From assembly GCF_001870465.1 (NCBI RefSeq), contig NZ_MDGK01000017.1, positions 310,001 through 374,000 on the forward strand: 64,000 nucleotides of DNA, in the 5' to 3' direction. The DNA comes from Pseudomonas extremorientalis (GTDB taxonomy: Bacteria > Pseudomonadota > Gammaproteobacteria > Pseudomonadales > Pseudomonadaceae). The notes beneath the pieces are model-generated. The model was not told where the DNA came from. It saw only the letters and a list, made by a program, of their open reading frames with translations, and did not search any database. Shown piece by piece: positions 47,976-59,513 of the stretch. Each line of letters starts with the position of its first letter. The first letter of the stretch is position 1. The translations under genes were made by a program, and so were the position numbers.

Positions 47976-49034
47976 ATGACGCAAATTTCCGAACGCCTTC
48001 TGGTTCAAGCCCACCTCGACGCCAAGCAGCCCAAGGCCCTCAGCGCCGATGAAGAGGCGAGCCTGCGCACTGCCATCGCCGCCGAGCTCAAGGCTCAGGA
48101 TGCGGTGCTGGTTGCCCACTTCTACTGTGACCCGGTGATCCAGGCCCTGGCCGAAGAAACCGGTGGCTGTGTCTCCGACTCCCTGGAAATGGCGCGCTTC
48201 GGCGCCGCTCACCCGGCCAAGACCGTGTTGGTCGCCGGTGTGCGTTTCATGGGCGAGACCGCCAAGATCCTCACCCCTGAAAAACGTATCCTCATGCCCA
48301 CCCTGGAAGCCACCTGCTCCCTGGACCTAGGCTGCCCCGTCGATGAGTTCTCGGCGTTCTGCGACCAGCATCCCGAACGCACCGTGGTGGTGTATGCCAA
48401 CACCTCGGCGGCGGTCAAAGCCCGGGCGGATTGGGTGGTGACGTCAAGCTGCGCGCTGGAGATCGTCGAAAGCCTGATGGACAACGGCGAGACGATCATC
48501 TGGGGGCCGGACAAACACCTGGGCACTTACATCCAGCGCCAGACCGGTGCCGATATGCTGCTGTGGGACGGCGCCTGCATCGTCCACGAAGAATTCAAAT
48601 CCAAGCAGTTGGAAGACATGAAGGCGCTGTACCCGGATGCGGCCATCCTGGTGCATCCGGAATCGCCGACATCGGTGATCGAGCTGGCGGATGCCGTAGG
48701 CTCGACCAGCCAGCTGATTGCCGCGGCCCAACGCCTGCCGAATAAAACCTTTATCGTCGCCACCGACCGCGGCATCTTCTACAAGATGCAGCAACTGTGT
48801 CCGGACAAGGTCTTCGTCGAGGCGCCTACCGCCGGCAATGGTGCGGCGTGCCGCAGTTGCGCGCATTGTCCATGGATGGCAATGAACACGCTGGAGCGCA
48901 CGTTGCAGTGCCTGCGTGAAGGCAGTAACGAGATATTCGTCGAGCCTTCGGTGATCCCGCAGGCTGTGCGTCCGCTCAAGCGCATGTTGGACTTTACCCA
49001 GGCCGCGCGCTTGAAGCTGGCGGGTAACGCCTGA
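47976..49034 (+). CDS. nadA: Quinolinate synthase A
   Basis: A 352-residue [4Fe-4S] enzyme that condenses iminoaspartate with dihydroxyacetone phosphate to quinolinate in NAD synthesis. Conserved cysteines lie in [10 protein letters not shown] near 114-120, [11 protein letters not shown] near 158 and [18 protein letters not shown] near 295. The ATG at 47976 fits the family N-terminus; the earlier ATG at 47874 would add an unrelated leader. The gene is tail to tail with the RDD gene, four bases apart. Confidence 0.95.
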   Translation: MTQISERLLVQAHLDAKQPKALSADEEASLRTAIAAELKAQDAVLVAHFYCDPVIQALAEETGGCVSDSLEMARFGAAHPAKTVLVAGVRFMGETAKILTPEKRILMPTLEATCSLDLGCPVDEFSAFCDQHPERTVVVYANTSAAVKARADWVVTSSCALEIVESLMDNGETIIWGPDKHLGTYIQRQTGADMLLWDGACIVHEEFKSKQLEDMKALYPDAAILVHPESPTSVIELADAVGSTSQLIAAAQRLPNKTFIVATDRGIFYKMQQLCPDKVFVEAPTAGNGAACRSCAHCPWMAMNTLERTLQCLREGSNEIFVEPSVIPQAVRPLKRMLDFTQAARLKLAGNA

Positions 49035-49038
49035 GTCG

Positions 49039-49527
49039 CTACTTTTTCTGTTTGGGGATACGAACCAGCTGGCTGTCGGAATAGATGTCATGCCAGCTGC
49101 GTTTGCGTTTATCAAACAGCGACCAGATAAACCCCAGCCCTACGCACAACCACGACGCAATCGACACCACGAAGCGCAGCAACGCCTGCCACAGGCTGAT
49201 CCGCGAGCCGTCAGCGTTCTGCACGCGTACGCCCCACACCTGCATGCCCAGGGTCTGGCCGGAATGAGTCCAGAACTTGGCGAAGAAGCCGAACAGCACA
49301 AATAAAAGGATCGTCGACAGCAACGGGTCGCCATCCAGCGCGCCGGATTCGGTGAGGGTGCGCATCCTGGCTTCACCAACAAACGCGATCCAGATCAGCT
49401 TGTAGATAAACGCGGTGACGATCAGCAGTGCGGTGCATAGCAGGAAATCATAGAACATCGCTGCCAGGCGACGGCCCAGGCCAACGGCGGGGAATTCGCC
49501 TTGCGGGCTCAGCAGGGGTTTCGACAT
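49039..49527 (-). CDS. RDD-family membrane protein
   Basis: A 162-residue protein with the RDD pattern (GLGRRLAAMFYDFLL) near residue 17 and the later QTLGMQVWGVRVQN motif. About three hydrophobic helices lie at 28-48, 70-90 and 115-138, with a Lys-rich end (RIPKQKK). It is unrelated in position to the RDD gene at 9554-10246 and much shorter. Function is unknown. Confidence 0.88.
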   Translation of the reverse strand: MSKPLLSPQGEFPAVGLGRRLAAMFYDFLLCTALLIVTAFIYKLIWIAFVGEARMRTLTESGALDGDPLLSTILLFVLFGFFAKFWTHSGQTLGMQVWGVRVQNADGSRISLWQALLRFVVSIASWLCVGLGFIWSLFDKRKRSWHDIYSDSQLVRIPKQKK

Positions 49528-49575
49528 GGCAGGGCTCTCTTATGAAAAAAAGCCATTTTACGAGCAAATGCACAT

Positions 49576-49610
49576 AAAAAAGCCCCTGATGTCACCATCA
49601 GGGGCTTTTT
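49576..49610. terminator. Terminator between the cold-shock gene and the RDD gene
   Basis: A-run, AGCCCCTGATG, TCAC loop, CATCAGGGGCT, T-run. It ends the minus-strand cold-shock transcript. Confidence 0.9.
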
Positions 49611-49623
49611 GTCGCAGAAGAAC

Positions 49624-49839
49624 TCAGTGGCTTTCTGCTTGTACTTCGTCAGCCTGCATGCCTTTCTGGCCTTGCACAGCAACGAATGTCACTTTCTGGC
49701 CTTCTTTCAGGCTCTTGAAGCCGTTGCCCTGAATAGCGCGGAAATGCACGAACAGATCCGGACCGCTTTCTGGAGTGATAAAACCAAACCCTTTCTCGTC
49801 GTTAAACCACTTGACGGTACCGCTCTGACGTTCAGCCAT
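49624..49839 (-). CDS. CspA-family cold-shock protein
   Basis: A 71-residue single-domain RNA/DNA-binding protein. RNP1 is KGFGFI at residues 16-21 and RNP2 is DLFVHF at 28-33. It probably melts mRNA structure in the cold or on growth changes. AAGGA lies 10 bases upstream of the ATG. The 5' leader is long and could carry temperature-responsive structure, as known for cspA, but I cannot model it. Confidence 0.93.
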   Translation of the reverse strand: MAERQSGTVKWFNDEKGFGFITPESGPDLFVHFRAIQGNGFKSLKEGQKVTFVAVQGQKGMQADEVQAESH

Positions 49840-50231
49840 TTTCTTATTTCCTTGACGCTAAAAATTAATGACAGCCCCTTTCGCATGAAAGAGTACTGGG
49901 CTGGGTTGCAGGAAAGTAAGAGACGTCGAACGGGTTGTAGCGGACTTCTTCAGCTACTGCCCAGGTCCAGGTTCCAAGCGACCCATGCAAACACAGTGGG
50001 CAAACTCTACGCCAACTAATAGAGAAAAAACAAGCCCTGCCAAAAGCCCAGGTTTTGCTGGGGCTCATGACAATTTGTTGAACAGTGTGGAACTGACTTA
50101 TTCGATAGAGTTGGTCACTTGTTATAGGTTGATCCCTCTATAAAAGACTATCGGAAGTGCACTGTTTTATGGCGGTTGCGTTACAGATTAGTGCACGTTA
50201 ACGCAACCTCGTTACTTATAGAAACAGTCAA
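49840..50231. other. Intergenic region between gcvT and the cold-shock gene
   Basis: About 390 bases without a gene. On the minus strand it contains AGCCC...GGGCTTTT at 50042-50065, a candidate terminator of the gcv operon, and then the cold-shock leader. Nearer gcvT there is a ten-base inverted repeat (GGTTGCGTTA at 50174-50183, TAACGCAACC at 50199-50208) and two GTGCAC palindromes 34 bases apart. Confidence 0.5.
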
Positions 50232-51356
50232 TCAGCCACGATAGTAACGTTGTGGCACAAATGGCATTTTACTTACACGAAGTGGCACCTTTTTCCCACG
50301 CACCAGCGCGGAGACTTCGGTATCCAGTGCAATAAAAGCGCTGTCCAGGTAACCCATGGCGAGCGGGCCGCCGAGGGTCGGGCCGAAACCGCCGCTGCAC
50401 ACGCTGCCGATCACGGTGCCGTCTGCGTCGACAATTTCCGCGCCTTCACGCACGGGTGTGCGCTCCTGTGGCAGCAGGCCTACACGTTTGCGGCTCACGC
50501 CGGTTTGCTGCTGGGTGAAGATCTGGTCGGCGCCAGGGAAGCCACCGGCACGTGCACCGTCGGCACGGCGGGCCTTCGAGATAGCCCACAACAGGCTGGC
50601 CTCGATGGGGGTGGTGTCGGTGTTCATGTCGTGGCCGTAGAGGCACAAGCCGGCTTCCAGGCGCAACGAATCGCGGGCACCCAGGCCGATGGCCTGTACT
50701 TCGGTCTCGGCCAGCAGGCTGCGCGCCAGGCTTTCGGCATTGGCGGCAGGCACGGAGATTTCGAAGCCGTCTTCACCGGTGTAGCCCGAACGGCTGACAT
50801 AGCAGTCCACGCCCAGCAGGCGCAGGGCGGCGAATTGCATGAAGGTCATCTTGGTGACTTCCGGTGCCAGGCGCGCCAGCACCTTGACCGCGGCCGGGCC
50901 CTGCAGCGCCAGCAACGCACGCTCTTCGAACAGCGGCTCGATGGTGCACCGGTCGCCGATGTGTTGGCGCAGGTGCGCGAGGTCCTGATCCTTGCAGGCG
51001 GCATTGACCACCAGGAACAGTTCGTCGTTACCCAGGTTCGCCACCATCAGGTCATCGAGAATGCCGCCCTGCTCATTGGTGAACATCGCGTAGCGCTGCA
51101 TGCCTACCGGCAGGTCGATGATGTCGACCGGCACCAGGGTTTCCAGGGCCTTGGCAGCGTTGGCGCCGGTGAGGCGGATCTGGCCCATGTGGGACACGTC
51201 GAACAAACCGGCTTGATCACGGGTGTGCAGGTGTTCCTTCATCACGCCCAGCGGGTATTGCACCGGCATGTCGTAGCCGGCGAAGGGCACCATGCGTGCG
51301 CCCAGTTCGAGGTGCAGGGCGTGCAGAGGGGTTTTCAACAGGGTTTCGGTGGACAT
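50232..51356 (-). CDS. gcvT: Aminomethyltransferase (glycine cleavage T protein)
   Basis: A 374-residue folate-dependent enzyme that releases ammonia from the aminomethyl group carried by GcvH and forms methylene-tetrahydrofolate. VPFAGYDMPVQYP, GLFDVSHMGQIRLTG and LGARDSLRLEAGLCLYGHDM with the catalytic-region Asp are visible, and the C-terminal barrel has the GPTLGGPLAMGYL segment. It is the last gene of gcvH-gcvP-sdaA-gcvT, 39 bases after sdaA. Confidence 0.95.
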   Translation of the reverse strand: MSTETLLKTPLHALHLELGARMVPFAGYDMPVQYPLGVMKEHLHTRDQAGLFDVSHMGQIRLTGANAAKALETLVPVDIIDLPVGMQRYAMFTNEQGGILDDLMVANLGNDELFLVVNAACKDQDLAHLRQHIGDRCTIEPLFEERALLALQGPAAVKVLARLAPEVTKMTFMQFAALRLLGVDCYVSRSGYTGEDGFEISVPAANAESLARSLLAETEVQAIGLGARDSLRLEAGLCLYGHDMNTDTTPIEASLLWAISKARRADGARAGGFPGADQIFTQQQTGVSRKRVGLLPQERTPVREGAEIVDADGTVIGSVCSGGFGPTLGGPLAMGYLDSAFIALDTEVSALVRGKKVPLRVSKMPFVPQRYYRG

Positions 51357-51395
51357 ATTCAGCTCCTGAAAAACGTGCTGGCGCGCTGTTAGGCG

Positions 51396-52772
<1,377 letters not shown>

Positions 52773-52821
52773 GGTTGTTCTCCGGTTTCTTATTATTTTC
52801 TGAAAGTTGACTCGATCTAGT

Positions 52822-52908
52822 GTGGGAGGGGGCTTGCCCCCGATGACAGTGTGTCAGTCAGCTTATCTGTGGCTGATGCACCGCAATCGGGGGCAAGCCC
52901 CCTCCCAC
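52822..52908. repeat. 87-bp REPIN between gcvP and sdaA
   Basis: Perfect 23-base inverted arms (52822-52844, 52886-52908) identical to those of the element at 36556-36642, but with a different loop. It lies inside an operon, so it would be transcribed and could form a hairpin that affects mRNA stability or read-through between gcvP and sdaA. Confidence 0.92.
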
Positions 52909-52932
52909 ATTTGTACCCAATGCATCCTTTGG

Positions 52933-55773
52933 TTATGCGTAGCTCTCGATCGACGGGCACGCACACACCAGATTACGGTCACCAAACACGTTGTCGACAC
53001 GCCCCACCGGCGGCCAGTACTTGCCTTCGATCAACGATGGCACTGGATACACCGCCTGTTCGCGGGTGTAGGGGTGGGTCCACTCACTTACCAGTTCAGC
53101 TGCGGTGTGGGGTGCGTTTTTCAGCGGGTTGTCGTCCTTGTCCAGCGTGCCGTTCTCCACTGCGCGGATTTCTTCGCGGATGGCGATCATGGCGTTGCAG
53201 AAACGGTCCAGTTCCTCCTTGGATTCGCTTTCGGTCGGCTCGATCATCAAGGTGCCGGCCACTGGGAACGACATGGTCGGCGCATGGAAGCCGAAGTCGA
53301 TCAGGCGCTTGGCCACGTCATCCACGCTGATGCCGCTGCTGTCCTTCAGCGGGCGCAGATCCAGGATGCATTCGTGCGCCACCAGGCCGTTGCTGCCGGT
53401 GTACAGCACCGGGTAGTGCTCTTCCAGGCGACGGGAAATGTAGTTGGCATTCAGGATTGCCAATTGCGAAGCGCGCTTGAGGCCTGCGCCGCCCATCATG
53501 CTGATGTACATCCAGGTGATCGGCAGGATGCTCGCGCTGCCGAACGGCGCGGCGCACACCGCGCCTTCCTTGCGTTCCATGGCCGCGTGGCCGGGCAGGA
53601 ACGGCGTGAGGTGCGACTTGACGCCAATCGGGCCGACGCCCGGGCCGCCACCGCCGTGGGGGATGCAGAAGGTCTTGTGCAGGTTCAGGTGGGACACGTC
53701 GCCGCCGAACTTGCCCGGGGCGCACAGGCCGACCATGGCGTTCATGTTGGCACCATCGATGTACACCTGGCCGCCGTTGTCGTGAATGATGCCGCAGATT
53801 TCGCGGATGCCTTCTTCGAACACGCCGTGGGTGGACGGGTAGGTGATCATCAAGGCCGCAAGGTGCTCGCGGTGCTCGATGGCCTTGGCGCGCAGGTCTT
53901 CGATGTCGACGTTGCCACGTGCGTCGCACGCGGTGACGACCACGCGCATGCCGGCCATGTTGGCGGTCGCCGGGTTGGTGCCGTGGGCCGATGACGGGAT
54001 CAGGCAGATGTCGCGACGTTCCTCGCCACGGCTCTGGTGGTAGGCGCGAATGGCCAGGAGGCCGGCGTACTCACCCTGGGAACCGGCGTTCGGTTGCAGC
54101 GAGATCGCGTCGTAGCCGGTGGCCGCGCACAGCATGGCTTCCAGCTCGGACGTCAATTGCAGGTAGCCGGCGCTTTGTTCGGCTGGGGCGAATGGGTGCA
54201 GGGCACCGAATTCGGCCCAGGTCACCGGGATCATTTCGCTGGCGGCGTTGAGTTTCATGGTGCACGAGCCCAGCGGGATCATGGTGCGGTCCAGCGCCAG
54301 GTCCTTGTCGGCCAGTTTGCGCAGGTATCGCATCAGCTCGGTTTCCGAGTGATAGCGGTTGAACACCGGGTGGCTGAGCACAGGCGATTGGCGCAGCAGG
54401 GCGGCAGGTAGGGTGCTGTCTACGCTGGCGTTGAAGGCCGGCAGGGACTTGCCGTCGGCGAAGATCGACCACAGGGCTTCGATATCGGCCTGGGTGGTGG
54501 TTTCGTCAACCGAAATACCCAGGCGCTCGGCGTCCACCACGCGCAGGTTGATGCTTTGTGCGCGGGCCGTGTCGTGCAGGGCGGCGGTCTTGGCGCCAGT
54601 GTTCAGGGTAATGGTATCGAAGAAGTTGGCTTGTTCGACGGTCAGGCCCAGGGCGGTCAAGCCCTTGGCCAGGATCGCCGTCAGCTGGTGCACACGCCGG
54701 GCAATCTGGGTCAGGCCCTTGGGGCCGTGGTACACGGCGTACATGCTGGCGATGTTGGCCAGCAGCACCTGGGCGGTGCAGATGTTCGACGTGGCTTTCT
54801 CGCGACGGATATGTTGCTCGCGGGTCTGCATGGCCAGGCGCAGGGCCGGCTTGCCGAAACGGTCGACGGACACGCCGACCAGACGGCCCGGCATGTCGCG
54901 CTTGAACGCATCCTTGGTGGAGAAGTACGCCGCGTGCGGGCCACCAAAGCCCAGCGGCACGCCGAAGCGTTGCGCGCTGCCGATGGCCACGTCGGCGCCG
55001 AACTCACCCGGTGGGGTCAGCAGGGTCAGGGCCAGCAGGTCGGCGGCCACGGCCACCAGGGCATTGGCGGCGTGGAAGCGCTCGGTCAGTTCGCGGTAGT
55101 CGAACACGTCGCCGTTGCTGGCCGGGTATTGCAGCAGGGCGCCGAAGAATGGGCTGACGTCGGTCAGTTCACGCTCATCGCCGACGACCACGTCGATGCC
55201 CAGCGGTTCGGCGCGGGTGCGCAGCACGTCGAGGGTTTGCGGGTGGCTGTGGATCGAGGCGAAGAAGGCGTTGCTGCTCTTGTTCTTGCTCAGGCGCTTG
55301 CAGAAGGTCATGGCTTCGGCGGCGGCGGTGGCTTCGTCGAGCAGGGAGGCGTTGGCGATCGGCAGGCCGGTGAGGTCGCTGATCAGGGTCTGAAAGTTCA
55401 GCAGCGCTTCCAGGCGGCCTTGGGAAATTTCGGGCTGGTACGGGGTGTAGGCGGTGTACCAGGCCGGGTTTTCCAGGAGGTTGCGCAGGATCGGCGACGG
55501 CGTGTGGCAGTTGTAGTAGCCCTGGCCGATGTAGGTCTTGAACAGTTGGTTCTTGCTGGCGATGGCCTTGATCTTGGCCAGGGCCTCGGCTTCGCTGAGG
55601 CCGTCTTCCAGGCCGAGCACGCTGGTGCCCTTGATGCTTTCCGGGATCACGCTGGCGCTCAGGGCTTCCAGGGAGTCAAAGCCCAGGCTGGCGAGCATCT
55701 GCTGCTCGTCTTCGTGGCGCGGGCCGATATGGCGGGCGATGAATTCGTTGGCGGTGGTGAGATTAACGGTCAT
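52933..55773 (-). CDS. gcvP: Glycine dehydrogenase (decarboxylating), P protein
   Basis: A 946-residue PLP enzyme that decarboxylates glycine and passes the aminomethyl group to lipoyl-GcvH. Two homologous halves are visible; the cofactor lysine is in [18 protein letters not shown] near residue 700. [18 protein letters not shown] at the N-terminus and [15 protein letters not shown] in the middle are typical. It starts 10 bases after gcvH. Long frames on the opposite strand are shadows of its codon bias. Confidence 0.96.
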   Translation of the reverse strand: MTVNLTTANEFIARHIGPRHEDEQQMLASLGFDSLEALSASVIPESIKGTSVLGLEDGLSEAEALAKIKAIASKNQLFKTYIGQGYYNCHTPSPILRNLLENPAWYTAYTPYQPEISQGRLEALLNFQTLISDLTGLPIANASLLDEATAAAEAMTFCKRLSKNKSSNAFFASIHSHPQTLDVLRTRAEPLGIDVVVGDERELTDVSPFFGALLQYPASNGDVFDYRELTERFHAANALVAVAADLLALTLLTPPGEFGADVAIGSAQRFGVPLGFGGPHAAYFSTKDAFKRDMPGRLVGVSVDRFGKPALRLAMQTREQHIRREKATSNICTAQVLLANIASMYAVYHGPKGLTQIARRVHQLTAILAKGLTALGLTVEQANFFDTITLNTGAKTAALHDTARAQSINLRVVDAERLGISVDETTTQADIEALWSIFADGKSLPAFNASVDSTLPAALLRQSPVLSHPVFNRYHSETELMRYLRKLADKDLALDRTMIPLGSCTMKLNAASEMIPVTWAEFGALHPFAPAEQSAGYLQLTSELEAMLCAATGYDAISLQPNAGSQGEYAGLLAIRAYHQSRGEERRDICLIPSSAHGTNPATANMAGMRVVVTACDARGNVDIEDLRAKAIEHREHLAALMITYPSTHGVFEEGIREICGIIHDNGGQVYIDGANMNAMVGLCAPGKFGGDVSHLNLHKTFCIPHGGGGPGVGPIGVKSHLTPFLPGHAAMERKEGAVCAAPFGSASILPITWMYISMMGGAGLKRASQLAILNANYISRRLEEHYPVLYTGSNGLVAHECILDLRPLKDSSGISVDDVAKRLIDFGFHAPTMSFPVAGTLMIEPTESESKEELDRFCNAMIAIREEIRAVENGTLDKDDNPLKNAPHTAAELVSEWTHPYTREQAVYPVPSLIEGKYWPPVGRVDNVFGDRNLVCACPSIESYA

Positions 55774-55783
55774 GGCGCGCTCC

Positions 55784-56167
55784 TCAAGCTTCAGCGTTGG
55801 CTTTGATCAGGCGATCGTACGCGTCCTGATCCAACAGTTTAGCGACTGCCCCGGCATCGGCCGGTTTAAAGCGGAAGAACCAACCTTCGCCCATCGGGTC
55901 TTCGTTGACCAGTTCCGGGCTGCCGTCAAGCTTGTCGTTCACTTCGAGGACTTCCCCGTCCAGCGGCATGTACACGCCGCTGGCGGCCTTGACCGATTCC
56001 ACGGTGGACGCTTCGGCGCCCTTGTCGTAGGCCTGCAACTCCGGCAGTTGCACGAAAACCACATCACCCAGCGCGTTCTGCGCAAAAGCGGTGATACCCA
56101 CGGTGACGCTGCCGTCGGCTTCGGCGCGCAGCCATTCGTGATCTTCAGTGAAACGCAACTCGCTCAT
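55784..56167 (-). CDS. gcvH: Glycine cleavage H protein
   Basis: A 127-residue lipoyl carrier. The lipoylated residue is Lys60 in [13 protein letters not shown]. The protein shuttles the aminomethyl group between the P, T and L proteins; the L protein is the shared lipoamide dehydrogenase encoded elsewhere. It is the first gene of the operon, with its promoter and operators directly upstream. Confidence 0.95.
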   Translation of the reverse strand: MSELRFTEDHEWLRAEADGSVTVGITAFAQNALGDVVFVQLPELQAYDKGAEASTVESVKAASGVYMPLDGEVLEVNDKLDGSPELVNEDPMGEGWFFRFKPADAGAVAKLLDQDAYDRLIKANAEA

Positions 56168-56227
56168 GGAAACTCCTCAGGGCCAGATTCGTCTGGTGGA
56201 CGGGATTGGAATAATGGGGAGTTGCTT

Positions 56228-56244
56228 AGCAATATCGCGGCCAA
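56228..56244 (-). promoter_or_regulatory. Sigma-54 promoter of the gcvHP-sdaA-gcvT operon
   Basis: On the minus strand the sequence TTGGCCGCGATATTGCT has GG and GC separated by exactly ten bases, the -24/-12 spacing required by RpoN; TTGG and TTGCT match the consensus, while the CCGC after GG deviates from CACG. It lies about 65 bases from the gcvH ATG and 65-180 bases downstream of three palindromic activator sites. Confidence 0.75.
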
Positions 56245-56307
56245 CGTGATTAAACCGTTGTAAATCAATAGCTTGATAAAATCGGTTATGAGGATATGCA
56301 TGTTGGC

Positions 56308-56325
56308 TGTAGCGATTTCGCTACA
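56308..56325. promoter_or_regulatory. GcsR operator 1
   Basis: TGTAGCG-ATTT-CGCTACA, a perfect palindrome around a four-base spacer, extended by one more pair on each side. The form matches the TGTAACG-N4-CGTTCCG repeats I recall for GcsR in P. aeruginosa. It lies about 65 bases upstream of the -24 element. Confidence 0.75.
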
Positions 56326-56388
56326 GTTGGGCCTGTGAAAAAAAGCCTATGTGGATCAAAGCCTTGCATGGCGCGTAAAAAACAGGGT

Positions 56389-56406
56389 TGTAGCGATATC
56401 GTTACG
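56389..56406. promoter_or_regulatory. GcsR operator 2
   Basis: TGTAGCG-ATAT-CGTTACG; the left half is the same as operator 1 and the right half differs at two positions. The centre is 81 bases from operator 1. Confidence 0.72.
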
Positions 56407-56407
56407 C

Positions 56408-56425
56408 TGTAGCGCTTTCAGTACA
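56408..56425. promoter_or_regulatory. GcsR operator 3
   Basis: TGTAGCG-CTTT-CAGTACA, 19 bases centre to centre from operator 2. The near two-turn spacing would put neighbouring dimers on one DNA face. Confidence 0.7.
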
Positions 56426-56482
56426 GCGGATGTCGTTCTCAGACCAAAATCTGTAATGCGGTCGACGTTTGGAATGCTGCCA

Positions 56483-56512
56483 ATGTGGGAGGGGGCAAGC
56501 CCCCTCCCGCAT
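56483..56512. repeat. Single REP hairpin after gcsR
   Basis: ATGTGGGAGGGGG and CCCCCTCCCGCAT enclose a short loop. It lies 24 bases beyond the gcsR stop on the minus strand and has no T-run, so it is a REP element rather than a canonical terminator, though it may protect the mRNA end. Confidence 0.8.
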
Positions 56513-56535
56513 TTAACCTCTAACGACCCAGCCAG

Positions 56536-58047
56536 TCAGGGCTTGCCGGTGGGAATGCCGTACTTGCGCAGACGATGGGCAATCGCCGTATGGGAAGTCT
56601 GCAAGCGGCTGGCCAGTTGGCGAGTCGAGGGGTAGCTGGTGTAGAGGGTTTCCAGCAGGTTGCGCTCGAAGTCTTCCACTGCCTGTTCCAGGCTGTCGAT
56701 TTCGCCGTCGCTCTGGCGCGCCACCGAGGTGCCAGCGATGTCGAGGTCGCCGATGTCCACCAGGCTACTTTCGCAGATCGCTGCGGCGCGGAAGATCACG
56801 TTCTGCAACTGGCGTACGTTGCCCGGCCAGCGGTTGCCCAGCAGCGCCGGGTAAGTGCCGGGCGCCAGGCGGCAGACCGGGCGCTGGATCTGCGCACAGG
56901 CCTGCTGCATGAAATAGCGGGCCAGCAACAGGATGTCCTGGCCGCGTGCGCGCAGGGGCGGTACTTCGACGTTGAGCACGTTGAGGCGGTAGAACAGGTC
57001 TTCGCGGAAGGTGCCTTCGCTGACCATCTTCTCCAGGTCGCGGTGGGTGGCGCTGAGGATGCGCACATTGACCTTCACTTCACGGTCGCCACCGACACGC
57101 CGGAAGCTGCCGTCATTGAGAAAACGCAGCAGCTTGGCCTGCAAGTACGGCGACATCTCGCCGATCTCATCGAGGAACACCGTGCCCTGGTTGGCCAGTT
57201 CCATCAGCCCCGGCTTGCCACCGCGTTGCGCGCCGGTAAAGGCACCGGGCGCATAGCCGAACAGCTCACTCTCGGCGAGGTTTTCCGGCAGCGCCGCGCA
57301 GTTCAAGGCCAGGAACGGCGCACTGTGACGTGCACTGATGGCGTGACAGGCACGCGCCACCAATTCCTTACCGGTGCCGGTCTCACCCTGGATCAACAGC
57401 GGCGCATCCAACGCCGCTACGCGCTGCGCGCGCGCCTTTAGGGTGCGGATCACCGGCGACTCGCCAAGCAGCGCGTCAAAGCCCTCCGCATGATCATGGT
57501 GCAGCGCCGACAGTTGTTCACCGATGCGGTTGGGTTGGTAGAGGGTGAGCAGGGCGCCCGCGTCAGTGATCGGCGTGGCGTCCAGCAACAGGGTCTGACC
57601 GTTGACGCTGATCTCGCGCAGCGGCAAGCGAAAGCCCTGTTCCAGCAAGGTGTCCAGCAGCGTAGGGTCGTTGAACAGTTCGCTGATGCTTTCGCCGGCC
57701 GGTTCGCGGCCATACAGGGCGATCAGCGCCGGGTTCGCGAGCAGGATCTTGCCCGCGCTGTCCAGCGCCAGCACCGGGTCGGTCATGGCGGCCAGCAGGG
57801 CGTCGAGTTGCAGGTGACGGCGTTGGCCGGGGAGGATGTCCACCACGGTCACCGCCTGCACGCCGTGCACGCTGAACAGCGCGTCGCGCAGTTCTTCGAG
57901 CACATCGGCGCTGAGGGTCGGCGCGTCGATGTAGACGTTGGGCGGCACCATCTCCACCGCATCCAGGTTGAGATTGCGCCCACCGAGCAGGGCCAGGACT
58001 TCCTGGGTAATGCCGACGCGGTCGATGAAGCTGACGTGGATACGCAT
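56536..58047 (-). CDS. gcsR: GcsR, TyrR-like sigma-54 activator of glycine cleavage
   Basis: A 503-residue enhancer-binding protein. An ACT domain covers residues about 1-72, PAS about 80-175, and the AAA+ core about 195-430 with Walker A GETGTGKE (221-228), the sigma-54-contacting loop GAFTGA (268-273) and Walker [11 protein letters not shown] (289-298). The C-terminal helix-turn-helix is [18 protein letters not shown]. Enteric TyrR lacks GAFTGA, so the intact motif supports true RpoN activation. It lies directly upstream of the gcv operon with the same orientation, which is the position of PA2449, the glycine-responsive activator of P. aeruginosa. Glycine sensing by the ACT domain is inferred. 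Confidence 0.9.
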   Translation of the reverse strand: MRIHVSFIDRVGITQEVLALLGGRNLNLDAVEMVPPNVYIDAPTLSADVLEELRDALFSVHGVQAVTVVDILPGQRRHLQLDALLAAMTDPVLALDSAGKILLANPALIALYGREPAGESISELFNDPTLLDTLLEQGFRLPLREISVNGQTLLLDATPITDAGALLTLYQPNRIGEQLSALHHDHAEGFDALLGESPVIRTLKARAQRVAALDAPLLIQGETGTGKELVARACHAISARHSAPFLALNCAALPENLAESELFGYAPGAFTGAQRGGKPGLMELANQGTVFLDEIGEMSPYLQAKLLRFLNDGSFRRVGGDREVKVNVRILSATHRDLEKMVSEGTFREDLFYRLNVLNVEVPPLRARGQDILLLARYFMQQACAQIQRPVCRLAPGTYPALLGNRWPGNVRQLQNVIFRAAAICESSLVDIGDLDIAGTSVARQSDGEIDSLEQAVEDFERNLLETLYTSYPSTRQLASRLQTSHTAIAHRLRKYGIPTGKP

Positions 58048-58113
58048 GGGGCGCTAACGATTCTGGGGAGCTGGAGGCGGCAAGTATGCCTTGCAGATGT
58101 TGGAGATCAAAAT

Positions 58114-58139
58114 GTGGGAGGGGGCAAGCCGCCTCCCAC
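58114..58139. repeat. Single REP hairpin between the DUF5064 gene and gcsR
   Basis: GTGGGAGGGGG and a complementary CCGCCTCCCAC arm around a short loop, with one mismatch. It is the same family as the element at 56483. Confidence 0.78.
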
Positions 58140-58158
58140 CGTTGAAGCTGAGTGACCT

Positions 58159-58521
58159 TTATTCCAGGTGTTCGGGTTTGATCGGGTCCCCGGCCTTCAC
58201 ATCCAATTGATGCCGCACATCCTCGAACATCAGGTCGTACTGCTTGTGCATCGAGCCGTTCAATACCGCGACCTTCGGCATCCCATACTTCTGCGCGATG
58301 TTCATCGCATGCCGCGCAAAGTCGAACGCCTGGTCCTTGGGCAGGAAGAACTCTTCCTTGAGGTCCTTGCCCTGCACCGAGCCATGCAGCTTGAACAGCA
58401 TGCCCTTGCCCTCCTTTGGGTCCTGGCTGACTTCGTAGTCGATGCACAGGTTGTAGCTGTAGTCCTGGGCATTCAGTGCGTGACGTTCAACGTGCAAGTG
58501 ACCGGGTTCAAAGGTGGCCAT
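58159..58521 (-). CDS. DUF5064 protein at the end of the arc operon
   Basis: A 120-residue soluble protein (MATFEPGHLHVERHALNAQD, then DYSYNLCIDYEVSQD). It has alternating beta strands, a KGMLFKLHGSV segment and a helix near 65-80 (DQAFDFARHAMNIAQKYG). No catalytic motif is clear. It starts 18 bases after arcC and is transcribed with the arginine deiminase genes. The family, restricted to Pseudomonas as far as I know, has no known function; a role in arginine fermentation is suggested only by position. Confidence 0.82.
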   Translation of the reverse strand: MATFEPGHLHVERHALNAQDYSYNLCIDYEVSQDPKEGKGMLFKLHGSVQGKDLKEEFFLPKDQAFDFARHAMNIAQKYGMPKVAVLNGSMHKQYDLMFEDVRHQLDVKAGDPIKPEHLE

Positions 58522-58539
58522 AGGCGTCTCTCCTCTACT

Positions 58540-59469
58540 TCACAGATAGGTGATGCCAGGTGTTGCCGTGCTGATGCGGGTGCCGGCGCTGCCCTGGACG
58601 ATGGCTTCGATGTCCGAGAGTGAACCGATGACGGCGGTTTTGCCAGTCTTGCGGGCGAACTCGCAGGCCGCTTGCACCTTGGGGCCCATGGAACCGGCGG
58701 CGAAGCCGAGCTTTTCCATTTCGTCGGGATGGGCCTGGCCGATGGCTTTCTGGGTCGGCTTGCCGTAGTCGATGAAGGCCGCGTTGACGTCGGTGGCGAT
58801 CACCAGCAAATCGGCGTCCAGTTGCGAGGCCAGCAGCGAAGAACACAGGTCCTTGTCGATCACGGCCTCAATCCCGCGCAGCTTGCCGTCTTCGCCATAC
58901 ATCGTCGGGATGCCGCCGCCGCCAGCGCAGATCACGATAGCGCTTTTTTCCAGCAGCCACTTGATCGGGCGGATTTCAAAAATGCGTTTGGGCCGTGGGC
59001 TGGCAACAACGCGACGGTACTTGTCACCATCCGGCGCAATGGCCCAGCCTTTTTCGGCGGCGAGTTTCTCCGCTTCGGCCTTGGAATACACCGGGCCGAT
59101 GGGCTTGGTCGGGTTCTTGAAGGCAGGGTCCTTGGCGTCCACTTCCACTTGGGTGAGCAGGGTGGCGAAGGGCACCTCGAAGTCCAGCAGGTTGCCCAGT
59201 TCCTGTTCGATGATGTAGCCGATCATGCCTTCGGTCTCGGCGCCGAGCACGTCCAGCGGGTACGGTGACACCTGGGTGTAGGCCGCCGCTTGCAACGACA
59301 GCAGACCGACCTGCGGGCCATTGCCGTGGGCGATCACCAGCTCGTTGCCGGCATGGATCTTGGCGATCTGTTCGGTGGCGATGCGGATATTGGAGCGCTG
59401 GTTGTCCGCGGTCATGGGTTCACCACGGCGCAGGAGGGCGTTGCCGCCCAGGGCTACGACGATGCGCAT
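58540..59469 (-). CDS. arcC: Carbamate kinase
   Basis: A 309-residue enzyme that makes ATP from carbamoyl phosphate and ADP, the energy-yielding step of the arginine deiminase pathway. [18 protein letters not shown] at the N-terminus, [22 protein letters not shown] and [14 protein letters not shown] are characteristic of the amino-acid kinase fold. It follows arcB after a gap filled by a REP pair. Confidence 0.95.
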   Translation of the reverse strand: MRIVVALGGNALLRRGEPMTADNQRSNIRIATEQIAKIHAGNELVIAHGNGPQVGLLSLQAAAYTQVSPYPLDVLGAETEGMIGYIIEQELGNLLDFEVPFATLLTQVEVDAKDPAFKNPTKPIGPVYSKAEAEKLAAEKGWAIAPDGDKYRRVVASPRPKRIFEIRPIKWLLEKSAIVICAGGGGIPTMYGEDGKLRGIEAVIDKDLCSSLLASQLDADLLVIATDVNAAFIDYGKPTQKAIGQAHPDEMEKLGFAAGSMGPKVQAACEFARKTGKTAVIGSLSDIEAIVQGSAGTRISTATPGITYL

Positions 59470-59513
59470 ACAAAATGTCCTTCTGAAAGTTCTGATGAAG
59501 GAACGCGGTCAAT

